Assembly: GCF_964340395.1 (NCBI RefSeq)
Contig: NC_135552.1
Span: forward strand, 25,808,181-25,872,180
Origin: Glandiceps talaboti
Lineage: Eukaryota; Hemichordata; Enteropneusta; Spengelidae
Reading direction: 5' to 3'
DNA length: 64,000 nt
Shown here: piece by piece, positions 25,641 through 38,018 of the stretch
Position numbering within the stretch: position 1 is the first letter of the stretch
Layout: each line of letters starts with the position of its first letter
Made by a program: the position numbers and the translations under genes
Notes under the pieces: model-generated
What the model saw: the letters and a program-made list of their open reading frames with translations, nothing else
What the model was told of the DNA's origin: nothing
The model's database searches: none

Positions 25641-25920
25641 TGGGCAGTAGCTAAGGACTACTGTTGTTGGATTCCCTAATCCTATCCACCCATTCATCAA
25701 GTTTATCCATCTCCTTTCTCATAACTTGCTTTTTATCTCTGCAGCACTTGTAAATGTTCACTCACTATTTTTTATCCAATTGTCACTTTTATTGTCTATC
25801 CAGATTTTTATGTCCTTTGCATCGTAATATCACTACAAGACTTATTTTTTAGTGTTACGAACATTTATGAATTAGTAAATCTTTCATACCTATTCTACGT
25901 AATTCCTCTTCAAGGTGTCT

Positions 25921-26044
25921 GTGTATGTATGACGCTGTGTATGTATGTATGTACATGTATATATGTATGTACGTACATACATATGTACATCTGTAAGCAG
26001 GTATGTATAATTATACATATGTACATCTATCTATCTATCTATAT
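25921..26044. repeat. (TATG)n / (ATCT)n repeat with a perfect 24-bp palindrome
   Basis: Interrupted GTAT tetramers lead into ATATGTATGTAC-GTACATACATAT (25961-25984), a perfect palindrome where the array switches strand sense. A short ATCT run follows (26025-26044). Confidence 0.85.
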
Positions 26045-26112
26045 CTGATGATTACAAAAAGCATGAAACTATTGAGTTACATGTGATGTCCTAATTCCTT
26101 GGATTATTAAAG

Positions 26113-26162
26113 TACACACACACACACACAGACAAACACGCACACACACACACACACACACA
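26113..26162. repeat. (CA)n microsatellite
   Basis: A fifty-base CA array interrupted by GACAAACACG at about 26131-26140. Confidence 0.95.
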
Positions 26163-26600
26163 TAAGCTACCCTTCAACTTTTCATCCTTATAATGTACTT
26201 ACAAAGTTAGAATTGCTACTCAATAAAATTGCCCATAAATTGACTTCCGTACATACAACCTTCACCCCAACCTTTTTCAGTAAACATCTTTAATATTTGG
26301 TTGTTAGTACTTGTAAGGTGAACTCCTAAAAGGAGATCATTTGTAACTATGCTACAACATTGACAATTTATTGTTATGGAAAACTCATTTGAGATATATA
26401 AGATGGCTTTTCATTTTAATCTGGGTTGATTTGTCATTGGCAATGAAGTCTATGGTTTGAGGTATGCAGCGATAAATATTTTATTCTATGTTACCAGTTT
26501 GTATTTTGTATATCAATTTTCAGCTTGAAAATGAATGTCTGATTTTGCTATATTATCCATACTATCAGTATTTAGGTAAGGTTTGGGAAACCTGCTAACA

Positions 26601-26735
26601 GGAGGGGAAGATAGGGAAGAGATGGCAATCATAGGGGAGGGGGAAATTGGGAAGAGATTGGCAATCATAGGGAGGCGGAAGTGTGGTGGGGGAACTGTGG
26701 TAGGGAGAACTGTGTGATAGGGAGAACTTTCATAG
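26601..26735 (+). repeat. G-rich purine tract with internal duplications
   Basis: GGGAAGAGATGGCAATCATA near 26615 recurs as GGGAAGAGATTGGCAATCAT near 26649, and TAGGGAGAACT occurs twice (26701 and about 26718). The plus strand carries many GGG-GGGGG runs (for example around 26605, 26634-26643 and 26688) that could form G-quadruplexes with long loops. The proline-rich open frame on the minus strand (26513-26755) is most likely a by-product. Confidence 0.6.
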
Positions 26736-28762
26736 ATTTCCGTGCCATGCACCATAATTTTGAAAACAGACCCTGGTAAAGTACCTGGGAATTTCTCTCT
26801 CCACTCTCTATGCTTTCACCTACTTAACAGAAAACACAGCATATTGCAAAATCCTTATATAGCATTCTGTAGCATTCAAGAGACTGAATCATTTTAAAAT
26901 TACAACTTCAATCAAAATCAAAAATAGTCGAACCAAAACTTTTAAATTCCTTACCGTTCAATCACCTTTAGAAATTCTCAAAGGACATATTTAGCATCTA
27001 CATGGCATAAGATTGCAACAGAAAAGAGAAAGTTTTCCCAAAAGTATCACATAACATTACAATATTTTGGTCTAGCTAGCCTAGTATTCAGACTTCCAAC
27101 AGCTTAAACATAGTCACTTAATAACTTTACAAATGCGTCATAGAGCTGCATAAAGCAACACAGCAGATAATTTTTTTAAAACTTTTTATGACTTGTAAGC
27201 AAGTTTGTCAAATTATTATGTAGGCGACTATTGAGTTTAGCAGGATATTTTATGATGGCTTTTAAATTGTCATGTCATGATCTTCCTATTATGTTTTTTT
27301 TTTAAAGAATTTATGAAATGATACAGATAATAACAGATAATGAATGTCGAAACACGTTTCAACATAAAATGTGTGTGAAAATTGGAAGCTGTCCTCTCAT
27401 TAATATTTAGAGAAGCATTAATAGTGAAAGGAACGAGAATCATTATTTTTCCCTCAGTCGTGACAAAGTACGTTTTTGACTTGGTAATAATGGTAAATGA
27501 TTATCACACACTATTTATACACCTGCTTCTAATTCCAACATGATAAATTATTGTTCTATATCAAATCTTTTCATAGAAATTTCAAATAGAGGTACTGGAG
27601 TGTCATATATCTGCTATAATGATTCCTTTTTTTTCAGCCTATTTCTAACTCTTGGTTCTACTGAATAGAAAACCCTTTCTTTTCCTGCTGTTTGCAAAGA
27701 CTTTATTCCCAAAGTTCAAAGTACCATGTTTTCAGTACATTTGGTCTAGAAGTAGAAATTGAGAAAAATGACTTCTCTTCAGAAATAAATAAAGTAGAAA
27801 TGATAGATTTCTTACTTTCCTTAATTCCTACTCGATGTCTTAATTTTAACAGAAAGTAGTTTTTTCCTTTTCTAATTGCTACTTCGAAACAAAAATGAAA
27901 TAAATTGCCGCGACGATAAATGCAATCAGAATGTCTCATTCTAAATTTTTGGACTTGAAAATGAATAGTTAGGATGCACGCTGTGATAAATTTAATGGTC
28001 TAATAACCATACAGAATGATAAAGAGGTATAGTAATGAAGCATACAAATGGAGAGTCAAATAGTTTCCATCCTTTGAATATTTCACACCTCTTAAGTCCA
28101 GTATCATATGGCTTCATCAAAAAGTCCACTTTGAGAATGAGGAGACCACCTAGAATCTGAAACCGATCAGTAGTCAACATCTCGCTCAAAACTGTACATG
28201 AAATTGCATAGACTGTCCTTATTACAGTTATTACGGCGAAAAATAACGCTATTGAATTTCCATCGCAATTATACTCATACAGAGAACTGATACAGGTAAT
28301 TGTGTCATAGAGGATATGATGTTATATCACACTATTAAAATTGCACACAGCTTCATATACTCCTCTAAGTTAATCTACCTACAATTCTATTCCCTAATAC
28401 CAAATTAATCTGTAATAGTAATGAATATAGCCTACTCTCCAGCAAATCACTGTCATAATTCTATATGTATAACCTGTCATTTATTGAGAAGCTTATACAA
28501 TTCAATTTACAGTATCATTAATATCTGAACAATACAGACTGTGAAACTGTCGAGGTTTGAGCTCAGAAAATGGCTACTAGATGAAATCTACATGAGTTTC
28601 TAATACTGTTTCCTACATCAAGTGTTTCTCATTCAAATTATCAGAAAGCTTTATAAATCTATCAGCTTTTCCCCCTTTTAGGATCAAGGTTTCATAAATA
28701 TTACCAGCTTTTCCAATTTCAACTCCTGAGTACCGTGCAAAAAATGACAAAAACAGACTGAG
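26736..28762. other. Unannotated AT-rich DNA
   Basis: The open frames at 27703-27939 and 27992-28189 on the minus strand lack recognisable motifs. No repeat or RNA structure was found. Confidence 0.5.
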
Positions 28763-29050
28763 GTAGTTGCATTTCCTTGACTGATAAAACTTAATGGCAA
28801 CATATATTTCACTCTCCAGAATTTGTACTTTACAAAGTTCAGTATCCTAAGAATGACCCCAGTATCTAAATCATAATTAACACATACGTATGCTTAAAGT
28901 TTACAGCACACAAAAGAATTAGCAAGCACAATAGTAGTTGTTTTTCCATGACTGATGAATCTCATCGCAACATATATTTCACTTATCAGAATTTGTACTT
29001 TAGAAAGTTCAGCAGTTCAATTACCCCAGTATCTAAATCATAGCATATAC
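28763..29050. repeat. 171-bp tandem duplication, diverged
   Basis: GTAGTTG starts the units at 28763 and 28934. Both then share TTTCC-TGACTGATRAA, GCAACATATATTTCACT, AGAATTTGTACTTTA and CCCCAGTATCTAAATCATA in order. The second unit is truncated at about 29050. It is non-coding. Confidence 0.75.
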
Positions 29051-29762
29051 AGATTATTAATATCAAACCAATAAGCCATCAAAACCATATATCACCATAA
29101 TATGTTTGGTTATTATCAAAGTAAAGCTGTTAAACTTCCACAAAAGTTGAGTAAATTATCTTATTTTCCATCACTTGATCACTAACAATTATATCTGTTC
29201 ATCCTTTTGGCTAGCTTGTCCGAGGCTGTCTCTTAGTGCATTTACACCACTCACCGGTTTAACATAGAACCTGGTACTATCCTTGTATGTACGTTACAGA
29301 TTCAATCATGGCTTCACAAAAGCTAATTCATCCATTCCACTTAGCAGGCCCTGCCCTTCCTATTAAGTGATTAGTAGCTGTATTGTGGATCAGTATTGGA
29401 AGTATAATACCATGAGGAAATTGAACAAGATTAAACCGTCCCTATATACTATAGTTTGCATTTAATCTACCAAAAGGAAGACTGGCAATAAAGGCAAGGG
29501 ACTGACTGTTCCTGAATACAAACTCACCAATAGTCTTTGTGCTTTGCTGTATACGTATATAGTATTCATTATTTTCAACAACAAAAAAGTAATTTTCTGT
29601 TTCTAGGTATGAAATTAAAAGTTTCAAAGTGTACTGGAGCATATTACATTATAGCGGTGTCAAGATAAACAAACATTGAACACTGCAAAGAATGACATTC
29701 AATGTACACTCATTGTGTGCTTGGTTTTTTTATCTACAAATACAAAGCCCTATTCATGTCCA
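29051..29762. other. Unannotated AT-rich DNA
   Basis: The only open frame of note (29442-29642, minus, 66 codons) has no recognisable motif. Confidence 0.5.
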
Positions 29763-29945
29763 TGTTTCTCATCATAACACCTTAAAGGTGATGGCTTGGG
29801 CAGTTGGTCGATTTGTCCGTCAGTTATAAAAAGAAAAAGGGCAAAAATGTGTGTGTACAAGTTGTTGTTATCACTTCATTATCATACTTTTAACAGTCTG
29901 TATGACTTAGCAATGACAATTACGTCAAAGGGGAAACTATGAACA
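29763..29945 (+). repeat. Dispersed repeat R1, copy 2
   Basis: Aligns in the same orientation with 15649-15825: a shared start TGTTTCTCATCATAACACC plus TTAAA, then ATCATACTTTTAACAGTCTG and TATGACTTAG, with an insertion of about 20 bp in the middle relative to copy 1. The class of element is unknown. Confidence 0.55.
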
Positions 29946-31900
29946 ATGTCACTTCAAATTTCAGCGAGGAATAATAACTGTTATACAGATACATTCTTTT
30001 GGTGTCCCCAGCTTACCATCAGTTAAATTATTCAGGTTTTTCGTATATAGTAATAGCGGACATTATAGTTGTTACATTTATTTTGTTAGATTCATGAAAT
30101 TGTTGAGTCATGAGAAACACAGAAATAATATTGCTGTCCTAAGCTGGACTTCTGAGTTCTAATACAGATCATGGTTAGTCTCACACAATACTTTTCACAA
30201 TGAAACACATGATATCCCACTTAAGGGAAATAATTGTCCATTCATCTTAGAGGTAAGCAATTAGAATTGCTATAGCTACTCTTTCATAGTAATTCCATCA
30301 TAAAATTCATGAAATATGATGAAAAAGTAACACTAAGCCAAAACGTATTTTGTTATAACCATCACATGACTAATCATATTTATTGGACTTATTTTAGTAT
30401 AATCTGCTGATGAATGATGACATAGAAATATGAGTACTAGTTCATATTCATTTCTAAAAATTAATTTTAATGAATGGATTAAAAGTTTGAATCATAAATA
30501 TTTTGTTCTTGCAGATATACTTTTAGAAATACCGGTATCTCAATATTACATTCTATATAGATGGCTTAGATGAGCTATCTTGACATAACTGTGACACAAT
30601 ACCTATTGCAACTGAAATACTGGAAACTTAGTTTTTAGAATGAGACGAGTTTCTTTACTGGACAAACTATATCATAGATGCAGTAGGGAAAATCTTGTAT
30701 TCTAAATTATGTCTCATTAAAAAAATCATACTTTCATTTAGTTGCATAGATATTTTAATAACCGATTTCACTAAATTCCCAGTCCATCAAATCTAGGGTT
30801 CTAAAACTCTCAATAAAACAATGATGGAGCTTTTTTAAATAATACAACATCAGGCACACATATCCATGCAGTACAGATTACACATTTGTTCATGGAAATG
30901 TTATTCACCTTATAAACCAAATAACCTTGTACAATGTGTTTCTCTCTAAATACACTGTCCGCTACATACCATATAACAACTATTTACAGTTTTTAATGAA
31001 TGACAATGTGACAGCATGATGGAGACATTTCCTGCTGAAACTTCCTGTTTATGGGGCCCTGACATAACACACTCTCTCAAAGGACACAGAAATTACTAAT
31101 ATTTAACTGTCCTTCCATCATCAATCACTCACTCACTCGCTCACTCACTCACAAATGGAGTGTTTTCTAGTTCTAAACATATCACATTTCAAGGCATCTA
31201 TGTTACAAAGTATACCTTTCAATGGGTACTTGCAAATAAAGTGTATGATCAGTGTACATTTACTTTTGTTCAAAGGAGGAAAAAGAAACAATTAGGAACC
31301 ACTGAAATTTGATAATAATACATTAGGTTTTAAATAGATTAAACACACCATAAGTTTGTTTATGGAAGCTACAACTAGTACAAGATAAAAATGGAACAAA
31401 TAACACTAAATTATGGGTACATATACGAAGTACATATTTTTATAAAACCAGTCACTATTTAATTTCTGCTCCAGGGTCTCCTCATGTTACTCTTAGACTA
31501 GACTAAATCCCTAATGTGATAACTTTAAGCATGTGTAAATCAAGGATACTGCTTAATATTATAATAATATAGGAGTCAATGAACTGACCAACAATAAGTG
31601 CTGCAATATGGTCTGATGCACATGTATGGCGTGCAAGACAAGTTCAGAAATCAGATAATGCCAACCAGTGAGTTTCAAAACACTGTAGCTAAATCACAAA
31701 TTGAAAACAACTGCTGAAATTTTAATACCATGTATGCTAAACAATGTTCATACATTCATTCTCTAATATACACATTATTTTGGCAGTATGACTTTACATC
31801 TTATTTTAATCTATGACATTAAAACCTTCTTTTTGACTTGAGAAATCTTATCAAGGCCACTTGTTGGTTTTAAAACTGGAGTACTTAGTAAATTTATGCA
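29946..31900. other. AT-rich DNA with one short simple repeat
   Basis: A CTCA run (31125-31152) is the only distinct element. No gene was recognised. Confidence 0.5.
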
Positions 31901-32047
31901 TAATTTAAAACATTAACTGTAAGTTCAGTATGCAAATACGTTTCATTTTTTCTTCCAAATATGACAGTGCCCTTAATTTAAAACATTATCTGTAAGTTCA
32001 ATATCCAAATACCTTTCATTTTTTTCTTCCAAATATGGCAATACCCA
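31901..32047. repeat. 73-bp tandem duplication
   Basis: TAATTTAAAACATTAACTGT at 31901 recurs at 31974 with one change, followed in both by AAGTTCARTATSCAAATAC and CTTCCAAATATGRCA. Identity is about 90% by eye, so this is one of the younger local duplications here. Confidence 0.85.
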
Positions 32048-33266
32048 CCATCTCATAAATTAGTTTATGTTTGATATTAATCCAAAAGATTAAAGTTACA
32101 CTTTTGTTTTTGTAAGTAATGCTTACTACATCTGTTTCCACTTATCTTTTCATCTTTAGATTTAAATGGTGACATTCAATATTGAGAAATTGATCATGTT
32201 GATGCAGTCCTTAGCTACTGATCTATCTAGATGGTGACATCTGTGAAATTTGAATATGTCTACAGGTCAGTAAGTCTATAGTGATTGCAAATTCCCAAAA
32301 ATAGCATATCAATGCCAAATACCATTTGTCTTCAAGTCGTAGTTTGCTTAGCAATAGGTTTACAAACTTTACCAAATCTGTAGTATGCAATTTTGAGGTT
32401 TAGTCTATATTTCAGTATATAACATATGTGGGTCTCACTTATATATATAACAGAACATATGGTACCTGTATATGAAACCATTCAGTTTGTCCATGATAGT
32501 GAATACACATGTACTCTATTTTATGTCATTGTCTACAGTAACCCTGGCAATCACCCCCAACTGTAAAATATATTCTACAATAATTTCTTCCTTAATATCC
32601 TGTTCTTCTTTTAAAATATAATATATAATTTCCCATTTTGAGTTCTGATTTTTTGCTCATTAATATTGAACATCCATTCAATACATATAAATTCATAACT
32701 CACAAAAATGTAATTCCTGCAGTTCTTGTCAAACCCGATCTGTAGTTATTCAGCAATTAAATTTTAGTGCAATGGCTAGCCATCAGATTTTGATACTTCA
32801 TCTGGAATGAATCTACTATACATAATAAGCACTGGAATGTATGTAAGAGTCAAAAGTTTACCAAAACAGACAACAGATTGTCAGAGCTATCTGAATTATT
32901 ATGAGACGTAAATCTGTATACTCTCTAATAGGAATGAATTATATCATTAGTTACCAAAAAATAACGATTAAATTTTTCAATATGTCCATAATAGTTAATA
33001 CTGTATAAAGAATATCTGGCATATCTGGCATAACAATAATAAATTAATAATATAATATTATTATTATTATTATTATTATTATTACACATGTACCAGAGAT
33101 TACTTGCACCAGTGCAAACACATACGCAATATCAAAAACATTACATACCTGCTTGCAAATGATAATGTTGATATGCAAATGAGGATGTGATTGTTCATTC
33201 TGCACAAAAGTACAGTGCATGATCAAGTAGTGTCATTTTTACGAAATTTGTTGTTTCAGATAATCA
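32048..33266. other. AT-rich DNA with a (TTA)n run
   Basis: A (TTA)n array (33055-33084) with AT-rich lead-in lies in the window. A 10-bp duplication (ATATCTGGC) is at 33012-33030. No gene was recognised; the open frame at 33044-33226 includes translated microsatellite. Confidence 0.55.
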
Positions 33267-33474
33267 TGTAATAATAAGAGAACCCCATGCCAAGTGAGTG
33301 CCAGTGTGGATACTTAGGAATATTTATAGTCATGTTTGCGTTGTTTTCTGCTGCACTTTCGCTCGCTATGCACATGAAAGTACTGCCGCAGAAAACATTG
33401 CAAGCACTCAGGCAAATACCCAGAGTACACAACACTTTCACTCGCACATCATGAGGTTCTGTCATATTATTACA
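33267..33474. mobile_element. 208-bp foldback element R2, copy 1
   Basis: The ends are TGTAATAATA and its exact inverse TATTATTACA. Inside, AGAACCCCAT pairs with ATGAGGTTCT, and the homology continues through GAGTG, AGTGT, TATTT and TTTTCTGC to a centre near 33370, giving imperfect arms of about 100 bp. The flanks TAATCA (left) and TAATCC (right) are a possible short target duplication. No transposase frame exists; the minus-strand open frame at 33256-33498 simply reads through the element. A diverged relative lies at about 51572-51775. The superfamily is unknown. Confidence 0.6.
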
Positions 33475-35293
33475 TAATCCATTATGGAAATTGTACAACT
33501 CTACTGTTAAAGTCTGATAAGAGAAAAGTCACTATTACTTCTAAACTGAATTATAAATTGTACTGCAGTATTCTGTATGAGATTCTTTCAAATACCATTC
33601 TCTATAATTTATTGGATAATGGGCACTTGAAGCACTACTTGAAGCGCTACTGATACAGACGACAGTGTGAAAAAATATAATAATTTATTTGGGTAGTGAT
33701 GTCCATCGTATGTAATGATTAAATTCAGTTAATAAACGTGACTGGGTATGACAGTTAAAGCTCTGCAATGTGACCATCTGGTACCAATGCTGACATCATG
33801 TTTATGGCACTTATACTTACAACAAACATGTCTCATAATGGTACATGTGGCATAAAATCCTTTTCTCTAATTCAACTGTTTAATACAGAATAATGGAAGA
33901 CACTCATTACCCCCCCCCCCCCCCCCATATGTTACCAATTTTTCAACTGGGAGAAATTTTTAAAATAGTGTACTAATAGTGAATAATCTAATATTTGCAA
34001 TATTCCAAGATTTCCATGCTTTAATTTCCTGGTGTTGCCCTTTATAAACTTACGTTAAAATGACCATCATGGCAACAATAAATAGTATTTGACAATTCTT
34101 TTCCCAACAAAATGAAAAATTGTCTATATTCCATAAAGTATTGAAAATAAGTTAATTACTAAAGACATGACATACTAAAAGTAAACTTATGAGCCATAAC
34201 TATGCATAGCAAACTGATAAACTAACATCTGATGTGTTAAAATTATAGACATGCAAATTACAAACATTTGTATAGTATGTTCCCTAATGTTAATTTCAAG
34301 TGAAAGAAATTTCAAAGTACTCACAGTCAATGTGATATGTACTGACAAGACATGCTTAATTTAGCAACACTGTATTAATTTAATAGATACATTGTATTAA
34401 AGGAGAAATCATTTTAATCAGAGAATCAGAGAATACATGTACAACTTAAAAGTACAAGTAAGACTAAAAGACTGGTTATTAAATAACTAAAAATTGTCCA
34501 TTTATTCAATTTTGAAACTCTCATTCACTGTTCTTTCTCACGTTCTCAAAATGTCATTCATTTGATATCTATGAAAAGTTTTCATTTCGTTAAATTTTAG
34601 CCTTGTCTTCTTTCAAGAAAACTGAATATACATCAAAGAAACATGTTCTCATGTTTTCTTACAAGCCTGTTCTTTCAGTTGCTTACAGGAAACTTTGATG
34701 ATTTCCCAACTGAGAATATGGCTAACATGTATAAAGTACTGATTCATACAGAAAAGCTTTCCACTCAAATCACTCAAATCCCTTGATAATTCTCTTCTCA
34801 CCGACTTCAACTGTGATGTCATTGGAGGATTTGTTACACTATACTTTTTCCTGCTTGAACATTATAATGTCACATTTCCTCCTGTGAGCACCACCTCAAG
34901 AGCTTTTTATTGGGAATCCAAATGCATCTGTTGCATGCCCCTGACACCTATTTGTTTGAAAACCGACAAGGGAACAAAGTAGGTTGCTACAAAATTCCAA
35001 GTAGCAGCACTTTATACATACATCTTAACTTTCCTGGGAATTAACAACTCTATCTCAATTCCGTTCTTAAGTAGAAAAATGGAAATGTAACATTTGGCTT
35101 TCAATAAGATAACCTTTTCTAATATTTCCTTGACACGAAACCCGGTGAATTTTATGAAACTGACCTTCCATCTGTAGTTATGTATGAAGGAAAACTCCCT
35201 ATTACAAATATACAGGGTAAAACTAAAAGTATTATCTGTAGATACCTGATAATAATAATCTACACTATACCGTCAGTGGAGAAATAGTGTAGT
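33475..35293. other. AT-rich DNA with a C17 run
   Basis: A 17-base C homopolymer lies at 33910-33926, and GGTATGACAGTTAAAG at about 33745 repeats a word from R1 copy 1. A 12-bp near-duplication (GAAGCACTACTT / GAAGCGCTACTG) lies near 33630. No gene was recognised. Confidence 0.5.
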
Positions 35294-35720
35294 TACTACC
35301 ATATGTAGTTATTCTCGGCCATCTCTTTCAAAAGTAGTCAAATTCAAACAGACAAATGCTACCAAAAAACTAGCTAAATCTACAGCTGGGGAAAGGATGA
35401 ACAGTGCATGTCAGTAGTAATTTATCACACATTAAATCTCCAGCTGGGGAAAGGATGAACAGTGCAATGTATCTATCACACACTGACAGGCGGTTGTAAC
35501 TGGTTACTTCATTCAGTTTACTACAAACTCAGCCTGCAGTTCATATGTAAGTGATGTGAGGACACGATAACATCATCACATTTATATCAACACTCATAAC
35601 ATAAACTATCATTGTTAGTGGTGGTGGTGGTGGTGGTGGTGGTGGTGGTTGTAAAAATGCAATCCTGTGGTAGAGAAATCCATTTGACTATACGTAGAGA
35701 TGATTGTAATGCGTAGGACT
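35294..35720 (+). repeat. Dispersed repeat R3, copy 1, with internal 58-bp duplication and (GTG)n
   Basis: Aligns in the same orientation with 41296-41660. Shared words in order: GACAAATGCTACCAAAAA (one change), GCTAAATCT, CAGCTGGGGAAAGGATGAACA-like, CACACTGACAGG, TTTACTACAAACTCA, GAGGACACGATAAC, GAAATCCAT and GAGATGATTGTA. Copy 1 alone has a 58-bp duplication (35376-35433 and 35434-35490) and an expanded (GTG)n (35618-35649), which arose after the copies separated. No open frame or terminal repeats were found, so it may be a mobile element fragment or a small segmental duplication. Confidence 0.65.
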
Positions 35721-35926
35721 AGAATAATGGAGTTGGAATTGCATTAGATCTGTAAAGTTCTGTTTTTAAGAAAACCTACAGCAATATTTCATAGTCACAA
35801 ATATAATAAACTCAGAAGAGATTTTCTGTACCTGACATTCCATCTGTGGAACGACATCATGATTGAAGAACTCCTTATTACAATACAAAGCAAAAACATA
35901 CTAATTTATTTGTAATTGCATGTCCC

Positions 35927-36030
35927 TTAATAACAACAATAATAACAATGTTCGATCTTTTTTATGTAGCACTTCTCACTCTACGCACAGCACTTTACAA
36001 TTACTACCAGTGGCGTGGACTTACAGCAGC
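35927..36030 (-). mobile_element. 3' tail of an L2/CR1-type retrotransposon (reverse orientation)
   Basis: AATAAC repeats (35927-35948) are followed by TTTATGTAGCACTTCTCAC, then CTCTACGCACAGCACTTTAC and AATTACTACC. Read on the minus strand this is GTAGTAATTGTAAAGTGCTG, GTGAGAAGTGCTACATAAA, then (GTT)n. That order matches the familiar tail of L2/CR1-like LINEs and SINEs (GTAAAGCGCTTTGAG, AAAGCGCTATATAAAT, then (ATT)n) with mutations. Only the tail is present, so this is a dead 5'-truncated insertion. The polyasparagine start of the plus-strand open frame (35920-36141) is the microsatellite tail. Confidence 0.5.
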
Positions 36031-36540
36031 AGAATGGCCCTTACATTGTATACCTTTTTGTTACCCTTTCTTTTACTTGAAGTTATCAGCAACACATTGT
36101 CTTTAGCATCGGTACTATTTACTGCTTATATTGACACATAGTTGATATCTAGTACCTATCTGTTAACATTTCAACCTCAATCAAAGGTTAGTTTCATGTG
36201 GGTACTCATGGATAGCAAAGGAGCATAGTCTGTTCTGTCATAGAAAAAAAATGAATTATAATGTCAACCAGTACAAAAGGTATAGTACCTGTTTAATAGG
36301 TACGAGACACAAGCTAAATATAGTGTATGGAATTCTATGCTGAAAGCATTCCTTTCACAGCCTACAAGTGCCATGAAAAACAGTTTTACATTACAGGGAG
36401 ATGCTAGCTGTAACAATATCTATACTTCATGCTAGTAAATAGATATTGTTTTTATACCTGGAAACCAGTATTCATATTTTGTGTTTTTTCTCAACAGGGA
36501 CGCTGTGGCTATGCTTTACAAAGAACAGATTTCTAGAGTC
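36031..36540. other. Unannotated AT-rich DNA
   Basis: Nothing beyond the end of an incidental open frame was recognised here. Confidence 0.45.
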
Positions 36541-36990
36541 ACACCAGTCCACACCTCATTGGTTTTGTGAAACAAAGTGATATTTATATGCAGACTATAG
36601 CATCTGACATTTGTACAAGGTTTCGTTGAAATCAGTCCATGCATATCAGAGATATACATATCTACACTTGGACGATAATATGGCTATCTGACCTGAAGGT
36701 CAAGGTCAAGGTCAAAGTTCAATGTGTCATTAGAAAGCTCGTCATTGATAATATGGGTGAAGACACTTGAATGAAGTCTCTATGTGTTAAACTTCAAGAG
36801 TTATTGGGCAAAGTGTGATTATTTATGACAAATATGGCCGCAATTTTGCTGTTGTCGCGATGGTTATAAAACCACTTGACATGCATATGCTCTCTATAAC
36901 ATTTGACATTTGTACCAGGTTTGCAATGCAATAAAGTGATGGTGTTCACATATTCTAAAGATTTTTTCGTAAAATTATGAGGTAAAATCA
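36541..36990 (+). repeat. Dispersed repeat R4, copy 1
   Basis: It contains GACCTGAAGGTCAAGGTCAA and AAAGTTCAATGT, then TCATTAGAAAGCTCGTCATT and GATAAT, then CACTTGAA, a diverged ACAAATATGGCCGCA block, and TTTGTACCAGGTTTG near the end. The module AAACAAAGTGAT / ATATGC / TTTGTACAAGGTTTC / TTGAAATCAG also occurs earlier in the copy (about 36570-36650), so the copy has internal repetition. Copy 2 is at about 57100-57830. Repeats with stacked GGTCAAGGTC words are common in marine invertebrates as non-coding dispersed repeats; no protein or clear ends were seen. Confidence 0.55.
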
Positions 36991-37945
36991 TGCACTAAAA
37001 TGTAATAGTTTTGGCATTTTCGAAGGATATCTTCACAAAATTAAGTGGTAAAATCAGTGGGTGATATAGGAAATATGCAATAATTCAAAGAATCCTGTAT
37101 CAAGCCTATATGTATATTTCAGGATCTTATTTTACATGACATACAAATTGTACCTGGCAATGTTCCTCAGACTACAGGAACTACATTTTTTATAGTTCTG
37201 CAATACATTGTTACAGGACCAGACAGTCTACATGGACACATCAAATTATACAAAGGATGCCATACATAAAATATGACTCAGTCATGGACCCCTGTTTATC
37301 AAATATGGTAGCATTTTTTTTTACTACTTCCAATCCTTATATCAAAATTATATTTTGAGTTAGCATGTGGACAGAATGAAAGGCACATATACCTATGCAC
37401 TGTATATCTATATCCATAGAAGTAAGAACAAAACTTGAAACAGTATAGTCAACCGTAAAAATGAACTTGATTTCCTTGGTACACCATGTACAAAGTATTT
37501 CAATTTCAACATATGCATGTATGCATAAATGATTAAAACATGCTTCTCATGACGTTTCCACCATTCTCACCTTGAGCTAATTTCTGGTTGTTTAGTTCGG
37601 TTAATGAATCCATCAAATCTGGTCTAAATATAGCCATTGGCATATACATTTTCATTGCTTCTCTGTGTTTGTTCATTCATTCATACTCTAAATTCAGGAT
37701 TTGCTTCAGGAGGTTTTATCTTTTCAATTGTCAAAAATGTCCTTGATACACAAGTTGGCTATAATTGCATCAAGGTAATCCCAAATTTCATTTAAAAATA
37801 TATGTATTAATTTCTTTCAGTTAGGGCCATATGCTGTTTCTTTTTACATAGAAAGACATTTACAAATAGAATAGAGCGCAAAATATTACTTACAAATAAA
37901 CATGTATACATTTCAATAGCTGAATAAACATACATCTGGGTGGGT
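36991..37945. other. Unannotated AT-rich DNA
   Basis: Nothing recognised; no open frame of note. Confidence 0.5.
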
Positions 37946-37985
37946 AGACGGACGGACGGACGCATGGACGGACAGACAGACAGAC

Positions 37986-38018
<33 letters not shown>
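37946..38018. repeat. (GACG)n(CAGA)n microsatellite
   Basis: A GACG/GACGG block passes into CAGA tetramers with one GAGA interruption at about 37987. Confidence 0.95.
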
